From IMG/VR virus record IMGVR_UViG_3300046007_008299, positions 1 through 35,368 of that record: 35,368 bases of DNA. One strand, 5' to 3'. Below the pieces are notes generated by a model. That model was given only the letters and a program-made list of their open reading frames with translations, made no database searches and had not been told where the DNA came from. Both the position numbers and the translations under genes were made by a program. This DNA comes from a virus. Of this stretch, positions 35,104 to 35,368 are shown in pieces; position 1 is the first letter of the stretch, and every line of letters begins with the position of its first letter.

Positions 35104-35305
35104 TCTCTTCGCCCTCCGATGCGATCTGTCTCAAAGTTTCCAGCGCTGCACGAAACTCACGCCACAACGATGCGTTCTGCGGTTCAACGTCGACGCTCGA
35201 CGCTAACCCAAGAACCATTGTTACCAGTGCTGCGTGTTCGGGGCGCAGTTTGCCGTCGGATTGCAAAGCTCCGACTGTCTGTTCGACTGCTTCACGGTTG
35301 AGCAT
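34991..35305 (-). CDS. terS: Terminase small subunit
   Basis: A 104-residue protein directly upstream of terL. The helical, acidic middle (ASLWREFRAALETLRQIASEGEENEDEISAII) matches small-terminase proteins of actinophages; the C-terminus is basic and Pro-rich (NPEKPKPANARPRSRKTG). It binds the packaging site and recruits the large subunit. It is the first gene of the late operon. Confidence 0.8.
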   Translation of the reverse strand: MLNREAVEQTVGALQSDGKLRPEHAALVTMVLGLASSVDVEPQNASLWREFRAALETLRQIASEGEENEDEISAIIAALRGAAQVRNPEKPKPANARPRSRKTG

Positions 35306-35337
35306 TTCAGTTTTCTTTCATAATGTTCGCTCGTTCA

Positions 35338-35365
35338 TATATAAAAAGGAAAAGAGCCGGGTCTA
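35338..35365 (-). promoter_or_regulatory. Candidate late promoter upstream of terS
   Basis: On the minus strand TAGACC (35360-35365) and TATATA (35338-35343) are spaced 16 nt apart, 33 nt before the terS ATG. If the genome ends are joined at the shared GACCC(C)GGCTCTTT motif, the -35 becomes TTGACC, closer to consensus. The -35 lies at the window edge. Confidence 0.45.
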
Positions 35366-35368
35366 TCT

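Overview
The window looks like a complete, or nearly complete, genome of a small tailed phage (siphovirus-type Caudoviricetes) that infects an actinobacterium. The actinobacterial host is inferred from two WhiB-like iron-sulfur regulator genes, from gene families typical of actinophages (HNH-P-loop fusion, HGT..C..C zinc repeats, collagen-like tail fibre, short holin-like membrane proteins) and from a Thr-rich secreted-protein linker of a kind I associate with Acidimicrobiia-like aquatic Actinobacteria (weak inference). Every gene I accept is on the minus strand, so transcription order runs from high to low coordinates. No integrase, excisionase, immunity repressor, DNA polymerase or tRNA was seen, which suggests a lytic phage that relies on the host polymerase.

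Layout in transcription order. (1) Packaging and head, 35.3-29.4 kb: terminase small and large subunits, a small membrane protein, portal, a prohead protease with an N-terminal cysteine-cluster domain, and an HK97-type major capsid protein. (2) Accessory block inside the head module, 29.3-25.6 kb: a secreted fasciclin (FAS1) gene with its own promoter, bracketed by two near-identical terminator hairpins, then a small head-region protein, a double glycosyltransferase, a second glycosyltransferase and a methyltransferase. (3) Connectors and tail, 25.6-19.3 kb: head-tail connector, tail terminator, major tail protein, tail assembly chaperones joined by a predicted -1 frameshift at CCCTTTA, tape measure, distal tail protein and two tandem paralogous minor tail proteins. 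(4) Lysis and fibre, 19.3-14.0 kb: an M15 peptidase endolysin, several holin-like membrane proteins and a 990-residue collagen-like fibre with 48-nt tandem repeats. (5) Middle genes, 14.0-11.1 kb: a glycosyltransferase, a small HTH-like protein and a metallophosphoesterase. (6) Early and replication operon, 11.0-0.1 kb: behind a candidate promoter containing a 13-nt palindrome, with many small overlapping genes, a lytic transglycosylase, a RecB-like nuclease, a PD-(D/E)XK resolvase-like nuclease, two WhiB-like proteins, a primase-polymerase/helicase and the HNH-P-loop protein.

The most interesting biology is (a) a TGT/DpdA-like base-exchange enzyme overlapping a YhhQ/VUT-family queuosine-precursor transporter, with no preQ0 biosynthesis genes in the window. 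This predicts salvage-only 7-deazaguanine modification of phage DNA. (b) An origin-like array of iterons, two perfect DnaA boxes 21 bp apart and a 19-bp inverted repeat, embedded in the 3' end of the primase-polymerase gene. (c) A glycosylation/FAS1 cassette inserted in the head operon. Base composition supports a replication-related asymmetry: the plus strand is G-rich at about 0.3-9 kb and C-rich at about 11.5-34.8 kb although all genes point the same way.
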